From NCBI GenBank assembly GCA_937959115.1, contig CALGAW010000035.1, positions 62,001 through 126,000 of the forward strand: 64,000 nt of DNA, written 5' to 3'. The notes under the pieces were generated by a model. It did not search any database and was not told the DNA's origin. It worked only from the letters and a program-made list of their open reading frames with translations. The DNA comes from an uncultured Saprospiraceae bacterium (lineage in GTDB: Bacteria; Bacteroidota; Bacteroidia; Chitinophagales; Saprospiraceae). Shown piece after piece: positions 55,748-64,000 of the stretch (position 1 is its first letter; the number at the start of each line of letters is the position of its first letter). A program made the translations under genes and the position numbers.

Positions 55748-57451
55748 TTATTGTACTATATTAAAATCCCCATCAATAAATACATTGGTTTGGGATACAG
55801 TGTCCATTGCTGTTCCCTTAAACGTACCAATTAGTGCGTTGTTTGTATAGGTTGAGACAATTAAGGTGTCCATATATCCTGTTAAATATAAATTTGGCGC
55901 ATCATAATTGAACACATTAAGTCCTGATCCAGCATAAGTACCTGCAGTGGTGCCATTAAATTGTAGGAATCCATTATTCAAAAGAATTACCGTTGCATTA
56001 TTTATAGTATCTACCACAGGGTCAAGTAGGGTATAGTTAGCGGTGCCATAATCAAATTGGATATAATCAGTCGGCCCTGTGTTGCATAGATCAACTATCC
56101 CTAGGGAGTTATTCGAATTAAGAATGATTTGCACATTTCGAGTCAGCTGACCTGACGGATCTAAAATCGTTATTGTTGTTTGAGAAGATGTATCGGAACA
56201 AGCTGGTATTGCAATTGTGCTCCCAGGTGTTGCCCGATAGTAGTTTTCTGAGAAATCAGAACTTACAAGAATATTGTAGTCATTAAATGGAATTCCATTA
56301 CAAGTAACATTAGCATTTACTAGGGTTGAAGTTGCCGATAAAACTATTGGCCCTATATTTTGAACCCCTAAAGTTGGGGGAATAGTGACCTGTGTCTGCT
56401 TGCTACATAAGTCATATAAAACAAAGTCAAACGACTGTTGTTCAGGATAATAGCCACTAATATTTCCTTGATCATCTACGACATCAAAACCCAGTAAAAC
56501 GCTATCTACTTGTGTTTTAATGATTGAATTCGTTAACGGATTATTGTTGTTATCAAGGGTTTGTGCCTCAAAATAATTAGCAGGGTATCCCAATCCAACA
56601 TTTACGTAGTTGAAATATCTTAGTCGACCAGAATAGAATGAACCATTTTTATTCATTTCTTCTCCTTGTATCCATGCCGCATAAGGCTCATAGAAGGCCC
56701 AAGAGGGAATGGTTGATGGGGTATTCCCTGTATAAGAACTACTTACAGGAATAACCAACCTAGGAAGAAGGGTGTCAATGTCAATGATACTTAAAGGAAG
56801 GCCGTTCGCTGCAGTCACCTCTATTGCTAACATCCCTAAGGAAGAAACTACGACTTCATTTGTCAACTTGCTAATTCCAAAATGATTGCCAGCTCCAGCG
56901 TGTTGGTTGCCTGGCTCATTAACATCGATATACCTAATTGATACATCAACGACTCCATTGTATAGAGTATCTGCTGGTGTAATTAGACTATTTCGAGAAA
57001 TTTGCAACGTGCCACCACCCGCAAAAGTAATGAGCCCTCCTACGTTAGAGTTTATCTGCGTGGTCAACTTATTTGATAATTTAAATTTTAACCAGTTAGT
57101 GGAATTTGCAGTTGGATATACTCTAAAAACATTGTCGTGATAGGAAGGATGCTCCACTTTGATTGCCTGACCATACTTGTTTAACGTAGACGAAGAAAAA
57201 GAAAAGTAACCCACATTATTCGTGATTACTGAATTAGATCCGAAAGTGACTATAGCATTTGCTATTGGTTGATCCGTCTGGTCGTGCACAAATCCGCCAA
57301 AATCAGCTGCCACTTTTTCAACACTAGGTGCATAGCCTACAACCACAGGGCCTGGCACTTGCGTAGTCGTCTTTTTTTCAGATTCAGTGTCTTTTCTGCA
57401 TCCAAAGACAGTGAGCACTAAGAGTAATATGATGTAATAAGTAGTTTTCAT
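55748..57451 (-). CDS. Lipoprotein with carboxypeptidase-regulatory-like domain
   Basis: A 567-residue lipoprotein (lipobox VFGC, Cys18). A carboxypeptidase-regulatory-like domain follows (about 50-115: DFGGFVHDQTDQPIANAIVTFGS, YFSFSSSTLNKYGQAIKVEHPSYHD), then beta-rich domains with no recognised family (ISRNSLITPADTLYNGVVDVSIRYIDVNEPG resembles a ZU5/FecR-like strand set). It is probably on the outer membrane. It is the first gene of the minus-strand unit that leads into the sigma factor, so it may be a target or a sensor in that circuit. Confidence 0.75.
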   Translation of the reverse strand: MKTTYYIILLLVLTVFGCRKDTESEKKTTTQVPGPVVVGYAPSVEKVAADFGGFVHDQTDQPIANAIVTFGSNSVITNNVGYFSFSSSTLNKYGQAIKVEHPSYHDNVFRVYPTANSTNWLKFKLSNKLTTQINSNVGGLITFAGGGTLQISRNSLITPADTLYNGVVDVSIRYIDVNEPGNQHAGAGNHFGISKLTNEVVVSSLGMLAIEVTAANGLPLSIIDIDTLLPRLVIPVSSSYTGNTPSTIPSWAFYEPYAAWIQGEEMNKNGSFYSGRLRYFNYVNVGLGYPANYFEAQTLDNNNNPLTNSIIKTQVDSVLLGFDVVDDQGNISGYYPEQQSFDFVLYDLCSKQTQVTIPPTLGVQNIGPIVLSATSTLVNANVTCNGIPFNDYNILVSSDFSENYYRATPGSTIAIPACSDTSSQTTITILDPSGQLTRNVQIILNSNNSLGIVDLCNTGPTDYIQFDYGTANYTLLDPVVDTINNATVILLNNGFLQFNGTTAGTYAGSGLNVFNYDAPNLYLTGYMDTLIVSTYTNNALIGTFKGTAMDTVSQTNVFIDGDFNIVQ

Positions 57452-57621
57452 AATTAAAGAATCATGCGAATATTACTAGTTAAACTCCATTCGTTTCAAT
57501 TTCGCTGCATCAAGTTCAATTTTTTTTTGAACTTTTTTTACAAAAGCAGAGTTTTATAGTTATCGGCAAATAAATAGTAAAAAAAAGTTATAAAAATTGG
57601 TGATTTAATTATTTAGCTTTG

Positions 57622-57629
57622 TATATTTG
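57622..57629 (+). promoter_or_regulatory. Candidate -7 box TATATTTG for tRNA-Lys
   Basis: Exact TANNTTTG match, 23 bp before the tRNA; a -33-like ATTGG lies about 21 bp upstream of it. Confidence 0.55.
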
Positions 57630-57651
57630 CATCGCTTTAGAAGAAAAGGTA

Positions 57652-57724
57652 GATTTGGTAGCTCAGTCGGTAGAGCATCTGACTTTTAATCAGAGGGTCC
57701 CGGGTTCGAACCCCGGCCAAATCA
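57652..57724 (+). tRNA. tRNA-Lys (anticodon TTT)
   Basis: A 73-nt cloverleaf. Acceptor GATTTGG (57652-57658) pairs with CCAAATC (57717-57723), A73 at 57724; the anticodon arm CTGA..TCAG has loop CTTTTAA with anticodon TTT; T-arm CCGGG TTCGAAC CCCGG. The CCA tail is not encoded. A -7 box precedes it and a terminator follows. Confidence 0.97.
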
Positions 57725-57731
57725 CTAGGAA

Positions 57732-57759
57732 AACTGTACAGACGTACAGTTTTTTTTTT
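57732..57759 (+). terminator. Rho-independent terminator after tRNA-Lys
   Basis: 8-bp stem (AACTGTAC with GTACAGTT), 4-base loop, then eight or more T residues, immediately after the tRNA and before the SpoU gene. Confidence 0.8.
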
Positions 57760-57781
57760 GCCCATTGAAAATGATTCTATA

Positions 57782-58318
57782 ATGGTAGAAAAAAAGGTGA
57801 TAAAAGCCAATGAGTTTTTTAAAGATCGACTGTATCATTCCATCAATAAGAAAGCAAAACCTATTATAGTAGCTGACAGCATCAAAACTCCCGAAAATAT
57901 GGGAATGATTCTTCGTGTAGCTGGGAATGTAGGATGTGGAAGAGTCTTGTTTATTGATAACGGGCAACCAGTTCGACACAAGAAAATTAAGAAAACGGCT
58001 CAAACCAGTTATGATAAAATTGATTGGATGATTTGTTCTCAAGAGGATCTACTTTCCCATCTGCCTAAAGATTATCATCGAATTGCAATTGAAACTACCA
58101 CTACAGCGAATAGTCTATACGAAACTAAATTTCCCGTAGGCTGTATATTTTTTTTAGGAAATGAGGCACATGGATTGTCAGAATCACTTTTAAAACTCTG
58201 CACTTCTTCTTTGTACATTCCTATGTTGGGCAACACAGTTTCTATGAATGTAAGCCATGCGTTGGCTGTTGTTCTATTTGAATGGGTAAGACAGACAGGT
58301 TGGAATAAGACGAGTTGA
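57782..58318 (+). CDS. TrmH/SpoU-family RNA 2'-O-methyltransferase
   Basis: A 178-residue SPOUT methyltransferase with the deep trefoil knot. Motif 1 is IKTPENMGMILRVAGNVG (Asn48-type residue in PENMG), motif 2 is FFLGNEAHGLSESLL, and motif 3 is IPMLGNTVSMNVSHALAVVLFEW, which bind SAM and close the knot. It methylates the 2'-O of a tRNA or rRNA nucleotide; the site cannot be deduced. The ATG at 57782 follows the tRNA terminator; an earlier TTG in the T-tract is rejected. Confidence 0.91.
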   Translation: MVEKKVIKANEFFKDRLYHSINKKAKPIIVADSIKTPENMGMILRVAGNVGCGRVLFIDNGQPVRHKKIKKTAQTSYDKIDWMICSQEDLLSHLPKDYHRIAIETTTTANSLYETKFPVGCIFFLGNEAHGLSESLLKLCTSSLYIPMLGNTVSMNVSHALAVVLFEWVRQTGWNKTS

Positions 58319-58346
58319 AATTTTTTCAATAAATTGCAAAAAAAAT

Positions 58347-58376
58347 GGTTTTCAACTCACTTTTGAACTGAAAACC
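58347..58376. repeat. Hairpin-forming inverted repeat
   Basis: 8-bp arms GGTTTTCA and TGAAAACC around a 14-base loop that contains CAACTCACTTTT, a 12-mer found again at 58500-58511. 28 bp after the SpoU gene; it lacks a T-tract. Confidence 0.45.
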
Positions 58377-58462
58377 ACAATTATTATTCCAACCTAAATA
58401 TCTATTAAAGTTTTAATACAGCATCCTGTATCAAACCTATAACCTTCAAAATTTCAATAAAT

Positions 58463-58505
58463 GAGTTGGGAATTTGTCCCTTTTTTAAAATAAAACTCCC
58501 AACTC
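58463..58505. repeat. Hairpin-forming inverted repeat
   Basis: 9-bp arms GAGTTGGGA and TCCCAACTC with a 25-base loop; the right arm leads into the second CAACTCACTTTT copy (58500-58511). Confidence 0.45.
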
Positions 58506-58680
58506 ACTTTTACTAGTCGACAAGATAAATTGGCTATTTCGGTTTTTTTAAACCTTTCGCACAAGCCTGTTTCTTTTTCGTCTTGTTTAAAACTGTGATT
58601 TAAGCTTTTTATCAAATCAGTAATTAAGTTCTAAACTATCTTGTCCCTTTGATACTTCAAATATAGGCTGATTTACCCCC

Positions 58681-58850
58681 TTTCTCCTAGGACAAAATCA
58701 CATTTCTCTCCTTGTTTTTTTCTATTAATTCACGTCAAAAATTAACATAATTAATTGATAGTTAGTGGTTTATTGCTGTGTAAATACTCTCCGTTTTTAT
58801 TGCAAAATTTCTCCTCGGACAATTTTGTGTATTTCTCCTTGATTTTTTCT
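58681..58850 (+). repeat. Degenerate direct repeat upstream of helical-repeat gene 3
   Basis: Copies at 58681-58722 and 58808-58850 share TTTCTCCTnGGACAA and, after a variable stretch, ATTTCTCCTTG (or ATTTCTCTCCTTG) followed by a T-tract. Spacing is about 127 bp. They lie just upstream of the -7 box. Confidence 0.6.
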
Positions 58851-58870
58851 TGATTTTTTTGAAAATAACC

Positions 58871-58878
58871 TAACTTTG
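58871..58878 (+). promoter_or_regulatory. Candidate -7 promoter box TAACTTTG
   Basis: Matches TANNTTTG, 45 bp before the ATG of the helical-repeat protein and 20 bp after the second direct-repeat copy. Confidence 0.45.
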
Positions 58879-58923
58879 AAGAAGAGTACAGAATTTTCCT
58901 TCAATTAATGATCTTAAGATTCT

Positions 58924-60405
58924 ATGGAAGACAGTAAAGTGGTATACCTCCTTAAATCGCTTGATAATCAAGAGCTTAACGAATTTGGGCGTTATGTTAA
59001 TACTGACTTTTTTAATAGAAAAGAGTCTATAAAAAACCTGTATAAAGAGCTAAAGAACAATCTAAAGGGTCAAAAACAAACGATTGTAAAACGTACATTA
59101 TTCTCCAAGATTTTTCCGAAAGAATCAAAGTCAAAAAATATTGACGAAAAGAAAATTCAGAAAAAAATGGATTCTGTCATGTATGATTTAAAGAATCTCT
59201 TGGAGGATTACCTCATAATGGTCAAAATGCGGCAACCTACCTATGAGAGAGACAGTTTCTTACTTGAAATATATAAAGAGCGGGACGTTGATCAGTTTTT
59301 CTTTATGCAACATAGAAAAATGGAGCAGGCTCTAGAAAAATCAAAGAACATCTCAACTGACTTTTATCTTAAGAAATACGATTTACTTCGACAATTGTTA
59401 CATCATCCTAGAACACACCATCTTTCTGATAAGGTATTAAGTGTAGAACAATCATTAGAATATTTAGATCGGTTTTATTGTTCAAACAAACTTTATCATG
59501 CTTGGATTATTATGTTTAGAGGTCATATTGCTACTGTAACTCAGGAAATTGATTTATTACCTGAGCTAATTCATCTAGTGGAAGAAGGAAAGTTTGGTGA
59601 TGATAATTTTACAAAACTAAATTATCTTGGTGTTCGATCTATTTTAAATAAAGAATTTAACATTGAGACCTATCAGCAAATGAAAGATATTGCTTTTGAG
59701 CTAATGCCTAATTTGCCGCATCGCGATAAAGTAAACCTCATTACGCCTCTAATTAACTATTGTACGTATTTAATTTATACGACAAACTCGCCCCAAGAGG
59801 CCGAGCGAAATAGTTATGAGATTACAAAGTACGCCTTAGAATCTCAATTGTTACTCGATCAAGGCTTTCTGACTTATGGAGTGTTCTTCAATTTTGTTAT
59901 TCAGGGATGCCGCGTTGGTGAATTCGAATATGTCGCCACCTTTATTAAGGATAATCAGAAATTCCTGAAAGATGATATGAGAGAACCTACAGTCCAAATT
60001 TCTAAAGCATTTATGTTTCATAGAACTGGGAAACCTGAATTGGCCCTTGACTTCCTCAATGCAAAACAAGTATTTATCAACTTCAATGACAAAACGTATG
60101 AGAAAATCATACGGATTTTATGTTATTTCGATCTAGATGAGGTTAGTTTACTAGAAAATGCACTCGAAGCCTTCCGTAAGTTTATTACCAGGCAAAAGGA
60201 AATTGAAGAGTTTCTAGTAAAGAGAATGCTCAAGTTTTCTCAAATTGTTCGACAAATATATGGTAATAAGCATGATAAAGATGTTTTAATGAAACTATAT
60301 ACCGAACTAGATAATACAACAGATATCGTCCAAAAGTCATGGCTTAAACATTTGCTTGAAGAACTGTTAGGTAGTCGATTGAAAAAACAATCTGCTGAGA
60401 ACTAA
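58924..60405 (+). CDS. Helical-repeat protein of unrecognised ~500-residue family (member 3)
   Basis: A 493-residue cytoplasmic, all-alpha protein. N-terminus VVYLLKSLDNQELNEFGRYVNTDFFNRKESIKNLYKELK has the same layout as members 1 and 2 (L..L...E...F..Y.n....r....L...). The body is a run of amphipathic helices, for example SKAFMFHRTGKPELALDFLNAKQV, as in TPR solenoids. No enzyme motif, signal peptide or membrane helix. It has an elaborate upstream region (hairpins, direct repeats, -7 box). It is followed 45 bp later by the DUF3109 gene, perhaps by chance. Confidence 0.72.
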   Translation: MEDSKVVYLLKSLDNQELNEFGRYVNTDFFNRKESIKNLYKELKNNLKGQKQTIVKRTLFSKIFPKESKSKNIDEKKIQKKMDSVMYDLKNLLEDYLIMVKMRQPTYERDSFLLEIYKERDVDQFFFMQHRKMEQALEKSKNISTDFYLKKYDLLRQLLHHPRTHHLSDKVLSVEQSLEYLDRFYCSNKLYHAWIIMFRGHIATVTQEIDLLPELIHLVEEGKFGDDNFTKLNYLGVRSILNKEFNIETYQQMKDIAFELMPNLPHRDKVNLITPLINYCTYLIYTTNSPQEAERNSYEITKYALESQLLLDQGFLTYGVFFNFVIQGCRVGEFEYVATFIKDNQKFLKDDMREPTVQISKAFMFHRTGKPELALDFLNAKQVFINFNDKTYEKIIRILCYFDLDEVSLLENALEAFRKFITRQKEIEEFLVKRMLKFSQIVRQIYGNKHDKDVLMKLYTELDNTTDIVQKSWLKHLLEELLGSRLKKQSAEN

Positions 60406-60450
60406 CACCAAAACGGTATCAATTTTTAATTATTATAGTATTTTACCAGC

Positions 60451-61041
60451 ATGATTATCATTGAGAATAAAATTATTAGTGCTGAAGTCGTTGAGAAACA
60501 GTTCGTTTGTAACTTAAATGCCTGCAAAGGAGCTTGTTGCAAGGAAGGTGATTTCGGTGCACCCCTCGACTTAGAAGAAAAGCAAACGCTTGATGAGATC
60601 TACCCATTCGTCAAACCCTTCCTACCCGAAGAAAGCATCGAGCGAATCGAGAAATTGGGAACGAGTCAATGGTTTGAAGAACCGAAGGAATATGGTACAA
60701 CACTACTCCCCGATGGTGCTTGTGTCTTTATGACTAGAGATCAGCTAGGGATCGCCCACTGTGGTATTGAACAAGCACATAATGAAGGCTTAATAAATTT
60801 TAAAAAACCAATTTCCTGCCATTTATATCCAATCCGGGTGGAGTCTAAGGATGAAATTGATCACATTAATTATGATAGATGGGATATCTGTTCTGCTGCT
60901 TGTACATTAGGAGAAAAGGAAAAAGTGCCTGTTCATCAGTTTGTTAAGCAAGCTCTTGTACGGAAGTACGGAGAAGAATTCTACGATCAATTAGACGATG
61001 CTGCTAAACAGTATCAACATTGGTCTGAAAATCCACAATAA
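60451..61041 (+). CDS. DUF3109 (cysteine-rich, YkgJ-like) protein
   Basis: A 196-residue protein of the DUF3109 family, related to the zinc/iron-chelating YkgJ group. Cys20, Cys25, Cys29 and Cys30 in FVCNLNACKGACCKEGDFGAPL, then CGIEQA, SCHLYPIRV and WDICSAAC supply the conserved cysteines, which probably bind Fe-S or zinc. It is common in Bacteroidota. Function unknown; a metal-dependent or redox role is inferred. It starts 45 bp after the helical-repeat gene. Confidence 0.9.
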   Translation: MIIIENKIISAEVVEKQFVCNLNACKGACCKEGDFGAPLDLEEKQTLDEIYPFVKPFLPEESIERIEKLGTSQWFEEPKEYGTTLLPDGACVFMTRDQLGIAHCGIEQAHNEGLINFKKPISCHLYPIRVESKDEIDHINYDRWDICSAACTLGEKEKVPVHQFVKQALVRKYGEEFYDQLDDAAKQYQHWSENPQ

Positions 61042-61103
61042 CTCATGGAAACATTTAAAAAGTTCTTAACTTTATCCATTCAAACACACAGACACGCTTT
61101 TAT

Positions 61104-62960
61104 ATGGTTGAATTAGGAGGAATTGTAATATTAGGAATCGCAGCACAATGGTTAGCATGGAAAGCAGGTGTACCGGCCATACTTCCCTTAATTTTAATAG
61201 GATTGGCAGTAGGTCCTGTTGCAGAATATTTTTGGGGGCATAAATTAATCAACCCAGAATACGACTCAGAAACTGGTCATGGATTATTTGCAGGTGAAGG
61301 ATTGTTCCATTTTGTAGAATTATCGATTGCCGTTATTTTGTTTGAAGGCGGATTAACGCTAAAACGTAGTGAAATAAAACGGGTTGGCCCTGCCATCGGA
61401 AAACTGATTACCCTCGGCTCACTTGTTACCTTCATCGGTGGTGGGTTGGCTGCTCATTTTGTGCTTGGGCTGTCTTGGCAAATTTCTTTTTTGTTTGGCG
61501 CACTAATCATCGTCACTGGTCCTACAGTAATCGCTCCTATTTTAAGGAATGTGCCACTGAACAAAAATGTATCAACTGTACTGAAATGGGAAGGAATCCT
61601 GATTGACCCAATTGGTGCACTGGCTGCCGTAATACTTTATGACTTCATACGAACAAGTATGGGCGTACAAGCAGAAGGGCATGGCGCTGAAGGGTTTTGG
61701 TTAGAGACGATGAAGCAGTTTTTCCTTGTTTGCACCGTAGGGTTTTCTATTGGGTTTGGATTTGCTTGGGGCTTGGTCAAAATGATAAATAACAAGATGA
61801 TTCCTCATTATCTACTTAATGTATTTACCTTGGCAACCGTAGTGGGCTCCTTCGTATTTGCTGAGGTCATTACCCACCATTCTGGACTGTTAACTGTTGT
61901 AATCATGGGAACAGCAATGGCCAATATGAACCTTAAGGAAATCAAAGAGATTTACGACTTTAAAGAGTCTATCACAGTACTATTAATTGCCATCTTGTTC
62001 ATCTTACTTTCGGCTAACATCAATGTTCCGCAGCTAGAGTTGATCGATATAAAGATGATGATCGTGTTTGCTATAGTTGTGTTTGCAATCAGGCCACTAG
62101 GTGTTTTTCTAAGTAGTTATGGCTCAGATTTGACCACCAAGGAGAAGCTGTTTGTGAGTTGGGTAGGTCCTAGAGGGATTGTAGCAGCCGGTATCGCCTC
62201 ACTCTTTGGGTTGAAGTTAACAAATGCAGGTGTTCCCGGTGCTGAATTTATTACTCCACTGGTCTTTTTAATTGTATTAGGTACTGTGTTACTCAATGCA
62301 ACAACAGCGCGGTTTATGTCTAGAATGCTAGGTGTACAGCAAGATTCTTCATCTGGAATAATGATCGTGGGTGGCGGAAATGCCTCTCGTTTGATCGGAA
62401 AATATCTAATTGATAGTGGCAGAGATGTGATGATCGTTGATACCAATGCTCAATCGGTTGAGAAATGCCAAGACCTAGGACTTCCAGCGATTCAAGGTAA
62501 CGTTTACACGGATGACTTTAAGGACAACTTTGACTTGTTATCAGTTGGGTTCCTATTTGCAATGACTGGAAATGACAATGTTAACAAGGTTGCTATAGAG
62601 CGATTACAAGAAAATTTTGGAGAAAATGGAGCATATCGTTTTGTATCTTCTGATGAAGTTACAAGTGGTGTAATTGAGGATCCAACTAGTACTTTATTTT
62701 CTAAAACCGATGATTATATCAACTTTAGTGAGGTCGCAAGAGATTATCCTCAAATTCATGAATACAAAATGAAATCGAAAGAGCATTTTGAATTAACAAT
62801 GAAAAAGATCTTTGAGAAACATGAAAGCATTCCTTTGTTTATGAAGTCTGCCAGTGGTACCATGAACACGATTACTTCTGAGTTTACACCAGATATACAC
62901 GAAGGTGATGTCCTTGTTTATTTAGGAAAGCCTCTAGAGGCTGAACCTGTTGAAGAATAG
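61104..62960 (+). CDS. CPA-family cation:proton antiporter with TrkA-N domain
   Basis: A 618-residue monovalent cation/H+ antiporter. The membrane part (about 1-400) has twelve or more helices, with ILFEGGLTLKR, GALIIVTGPTVIAPILR and the acidic EGILIDPIGA (transport site), and WVGPRGIVAAGIASLF near the last helices, which is the NhaP/KefB-type motif. The C-terminal cytoplasmic part (about 415-525) is a Rossmann TrkA-N domain (IMIVGGGNASRLIGKYLIDSG) that binds nucleotide and gates transport. It probably exchanges K+ or Na+ for H+. The GT2 gene follows after 6 bp. Confidence 0.92.
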   Translation: MVELGGIVILGIAAQWLAWKAGVPAILPLILIGLAVGPVAEYFWGHKLINPEYDSETGHGLFAGEGLFHFVELSIAVILFEGGLTLKRSEIKRVGPAIGKLITLGSLVTFIGGGLAAHFVLGLSWQISFLFGALIIVTGPTVIAPILRNVPLNKNVSTVLKWEGILIDPIGALAAVILYDFIRTSMGVQAEGHGAEGFWLETMKQFFLVCTVGFSIGFGFAWGLVKMINNKMIPHYLLNVFTLATVVGSFVFAEVITHHSGLLTVVIMGTAMANMNLKEIKEIYDFKESITVLLIAILFILLSANINVPQLELIDIKMMIVFAIVVFAIRPLGVFLSSYGSDLTTKEKLFVSWVGPRGIVAAGIASLFGLKLTNAGVPGAEFITPLVFLIVLGTVLLNATTARFMSRMLGVQQDSSSGIMIVGGGNASRLIGKYLIDSGRDVMIVDTNAQSVEKCQDLGLPAIQGNVYTDDFKDNFDLLSVGFLFAMTGNDNVNKVAIERLQENFGENGAYRFVSSDEVTSGVIEDPTSTLFSKTDDYINFSEVARDYPQIHEYKMKSKEHFELTMKKIFEKHESIPLFMKSASGTMNTITSEFTPDIHEGDVLVYLGKPLEAEPVEE

Positions 62961-62966
62961 CTTTTT

Positions 62967-63716
62967 ATGCTTCCCATTTCAGTCATCATTCCTTGCTTCA
63001 ATGAAGCGCACAACATCAAAGCATTACTGGAAACAGTAACCTGGGCAGACGAGATTATCCTCGTAGATTCATTTAGCACAGACAATACACTAGAGATTGC
63101 TAAAGCATTTCCTATAAAAGTCTTACAACGCGCCTATCAGTATCCTGCAGAACAAAAGAATTGGGCCATTCCGCAAGCCGCGAATGACTGGATTTTGATT
63201 CTAGATGCAGATGAACGTGTGACTCCTGAGCTAAAAGCGGAGATTCAGTCTGTATTAAGCGGCACACCAGATAAGGTAGGCTACTGGATAGGACGTAAGA
63301 ACTTCTTTATGGGAAAAGAGGTACGTTACAGCGGTTGGCAAAGTGATAAGGTCATTCGTTTGATCCATAAAGCACATTGCAAATACGAGGATAAGCTAGT
63401 CCATGAAGAGATCACAGCTGACGGTCCTATCGGAATGTTAGAACATCGAATGACGCACAATACCTATCGCGAAATCACTCATTTTTTGGAAAAGGTAGAC
63501 CGATATGCTGGTTGGTCAGCACAGGACTATAATGAAAAGACCGGCCGGATTACCTTGTATCACTTACTAATTAAGCCTATTTTTCGTTTTATCAAGCATT
63601 ACGTGTTTAAACTAGGGTTCCTTGATGGTAGAGTCGGCCTCATCATTAGTAGCATAATGGCATGGAGCGTATTTCTGAGGTACGTAAAGATGATGGAACT
63701 ACGGAAGGACAATTAG
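62967..63716 (+). CDS. Family 2 glycosyltransferase (WaaE/KdtX-like)
   Basis: A 249-residue inverting GT-A enzyme. Motifs: VIIPCFNEAHNIKALLETV (nucleotide-binding start), ILVDSFSTDNTLEIA, WILILDADERVTPEL with the metal-binding DxD-like Asp, and NFFMGKEVRYSGWQSDKVIRL. The LDADERV form and length fit the WaaE/KdtX-type lipopolysaccharide core glucosyltransferases; a C-terminal hydrophobic segment (about 210-240) probably holds it on the membrane. It lies 6 bp after the antiporter. Confidence 0.9.
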   Translation: MLPISVIIPCFNEAHNIKALLETVTWADEIILVDSFSTDNTLEIAKAFPIKVLQRAYQYPAEQKNWAIPQAANDWILILDADERVTPELKAEIQSVLSGTPDKVGYWIGRKNFFMGKEVRYSGWQSDKVIRLIHKAHCKYEDKLVHEEITADGPIGMLEHRMTHNTYREITHFLEKVDRYAGWSAQDYNEKTGRITLYHLLIKPIFRFIKHYVFKLGFLDGRVGLIISSIMAWSVFLRYVKMMELRKDN

Positions 63717-63812
63717 CAACGGTTAATAATCAATTATAAACAATTAGGCCTTGAAACGATCGGAAATTGTGTTAGCTGAGTATTGATTAATAAGGGATTG
63801 ATTGGTTAAACT

Positions 63813-64000
63813 TTATTTGTAAACCAACTTACTATTATTCGGACCTCCAGCATCAGGAAAAGGAACATAAGCAGCTATCCTCTTCATTTTAATCTTCTGT
63901 TTTTCTGATAAAAGCATGAAAACTACTTGCTTTTTTTCAAATAATTTAACTTTTTTCAAAGAAACTGCACTTTTGTTAAATGGTTGTTGATTAGTTGATT
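63813..64000 (-). CDS. Partial reading frame at the window edge, unknown protein
   Basis: On the minus strand the frame is open from the window edge (64000) to a TAA at 63813-63815, about 61 sense codons. The sequence is plausible protein: LKKVKLFEKKQVVFMLLS then KMKRIAAYVPFPDAGGPNN and a C-terminal SKLVYK. It would be the C-terminus of a gene that begins outside the window. No family is recognised. The length alone does not exclude chance. Confidence 0.4.
   Translation of the reverse strand, partial: STNQQPFNKSAVSLKKVKLFEKKQVVFMLLSEKQKIKMKRIAAYVPFPDAGGPNNSKLVYK

Larger units (their letters stand above)
58319..58923. other. Structured intergenic region before helical-repeat gene 3
   Basis: 605 bp without a supported gene. 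It carries two hairpins (58347-58376 and 58463-58505), a degenerate direct repeat (58681-58722 and 58808-58850), and a -7 box at 58871. Confidence 0.65.

Overview
The window looks like a low-GC chromosome segment of a Bacteroidota bacterium, most like the Saprospiria branch; genus is not determinable from the sequence alone. Reasons: two TonB-dependent receptors with N-terminal carboxypeptidase-regulatory domains, a type IX secretion (T9SS) C-terminal sorting domain, thioredoxin-like periplasmic proteins, a group-I geranylgeranylglyceryl phosphate synthase, starts without Shine-Dalgarno sites, and several TANNTTTG (-7) promoter boxes of the Bacteroidota type. I see no phage, plasmid, IS transposase, CRISPR or rRNA genes. 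One tRNA (Lys-TTT) is present.

Layout. 0-5 kb: class V aminotransferase-like enzyme; a four-gene minus-strand operon (DoxX-like, DUF2071, membrane-anchored methyltransferase, small membrane protein); DinB-like protein. 4.8-6.3 kb: DEDDy exonuclease and ribulose-phosphate epimerase. 6.3-13.5 kb: two TonB-dependent receptors, the second followed by a LytS/LytTR two-component pair. 13.6-18.7 kb: tandem thioredoxin-fold paralogues, then an OmpR-type two-component system. 19-24.3 kb: EEP-family protein, two rhomboid proteases, MutL and a tail-anchored protein, all minus strand. 24.6-27.3 kb: secreted beta-helix protein. 27.3-30 kb: MazG-like, Dtd, RsgA and GGGP synthase. 30.7-41.3 kb: a T9SS cargo protein, a helical-repeat protein, and a 2558-residue G8/CEMIP-like/malectin surface protein. 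41.5-50.8 kb: lipoprotein, histidine kinase, DUF1801, Map, a cytochrome c/PHM-like copper oxygenase, a GT39-like membrane protein, an RNA ligase plus HNH pair, and a DUF2007 protein. 50.9-60.4 kb: two more helical-repeat proteins, a sigma factor with an anti-sigma/outer-membrane-barrel fusion, a lipoprotein, tRNA-Lys and a SpoU methylase. 60.4-63.7 kb: DUF3109, a cation/proton antiporter and a GT2 enzyme.

The most unusual items are: (1) an ECF sigma factor overlapping a gene that joins a cytoplasmic anti-sigma-like head and inner-membrane helix, through a roughly 240-residue low-complexity periplasmic linker carrying a (GTT)12 microsatellite, to an outer-membrane barrel-like domain; (2) three divergent members of an unrecognised ~500-residue helical-repeat family, two of them divergently paired with secreted-protein genes; (3) a C-terminal dockerin-like module shared by two secreted proteins, with a decayed third copy lying just upstream of the giant gene; (4) a 185-bp MITE-like element with further copies of its end elsewhere; (5) an RNA ligase/HNH nuclease overlapping gene pair; (6) a 24-bp direct repeat flanking the T9SS cargo gene.
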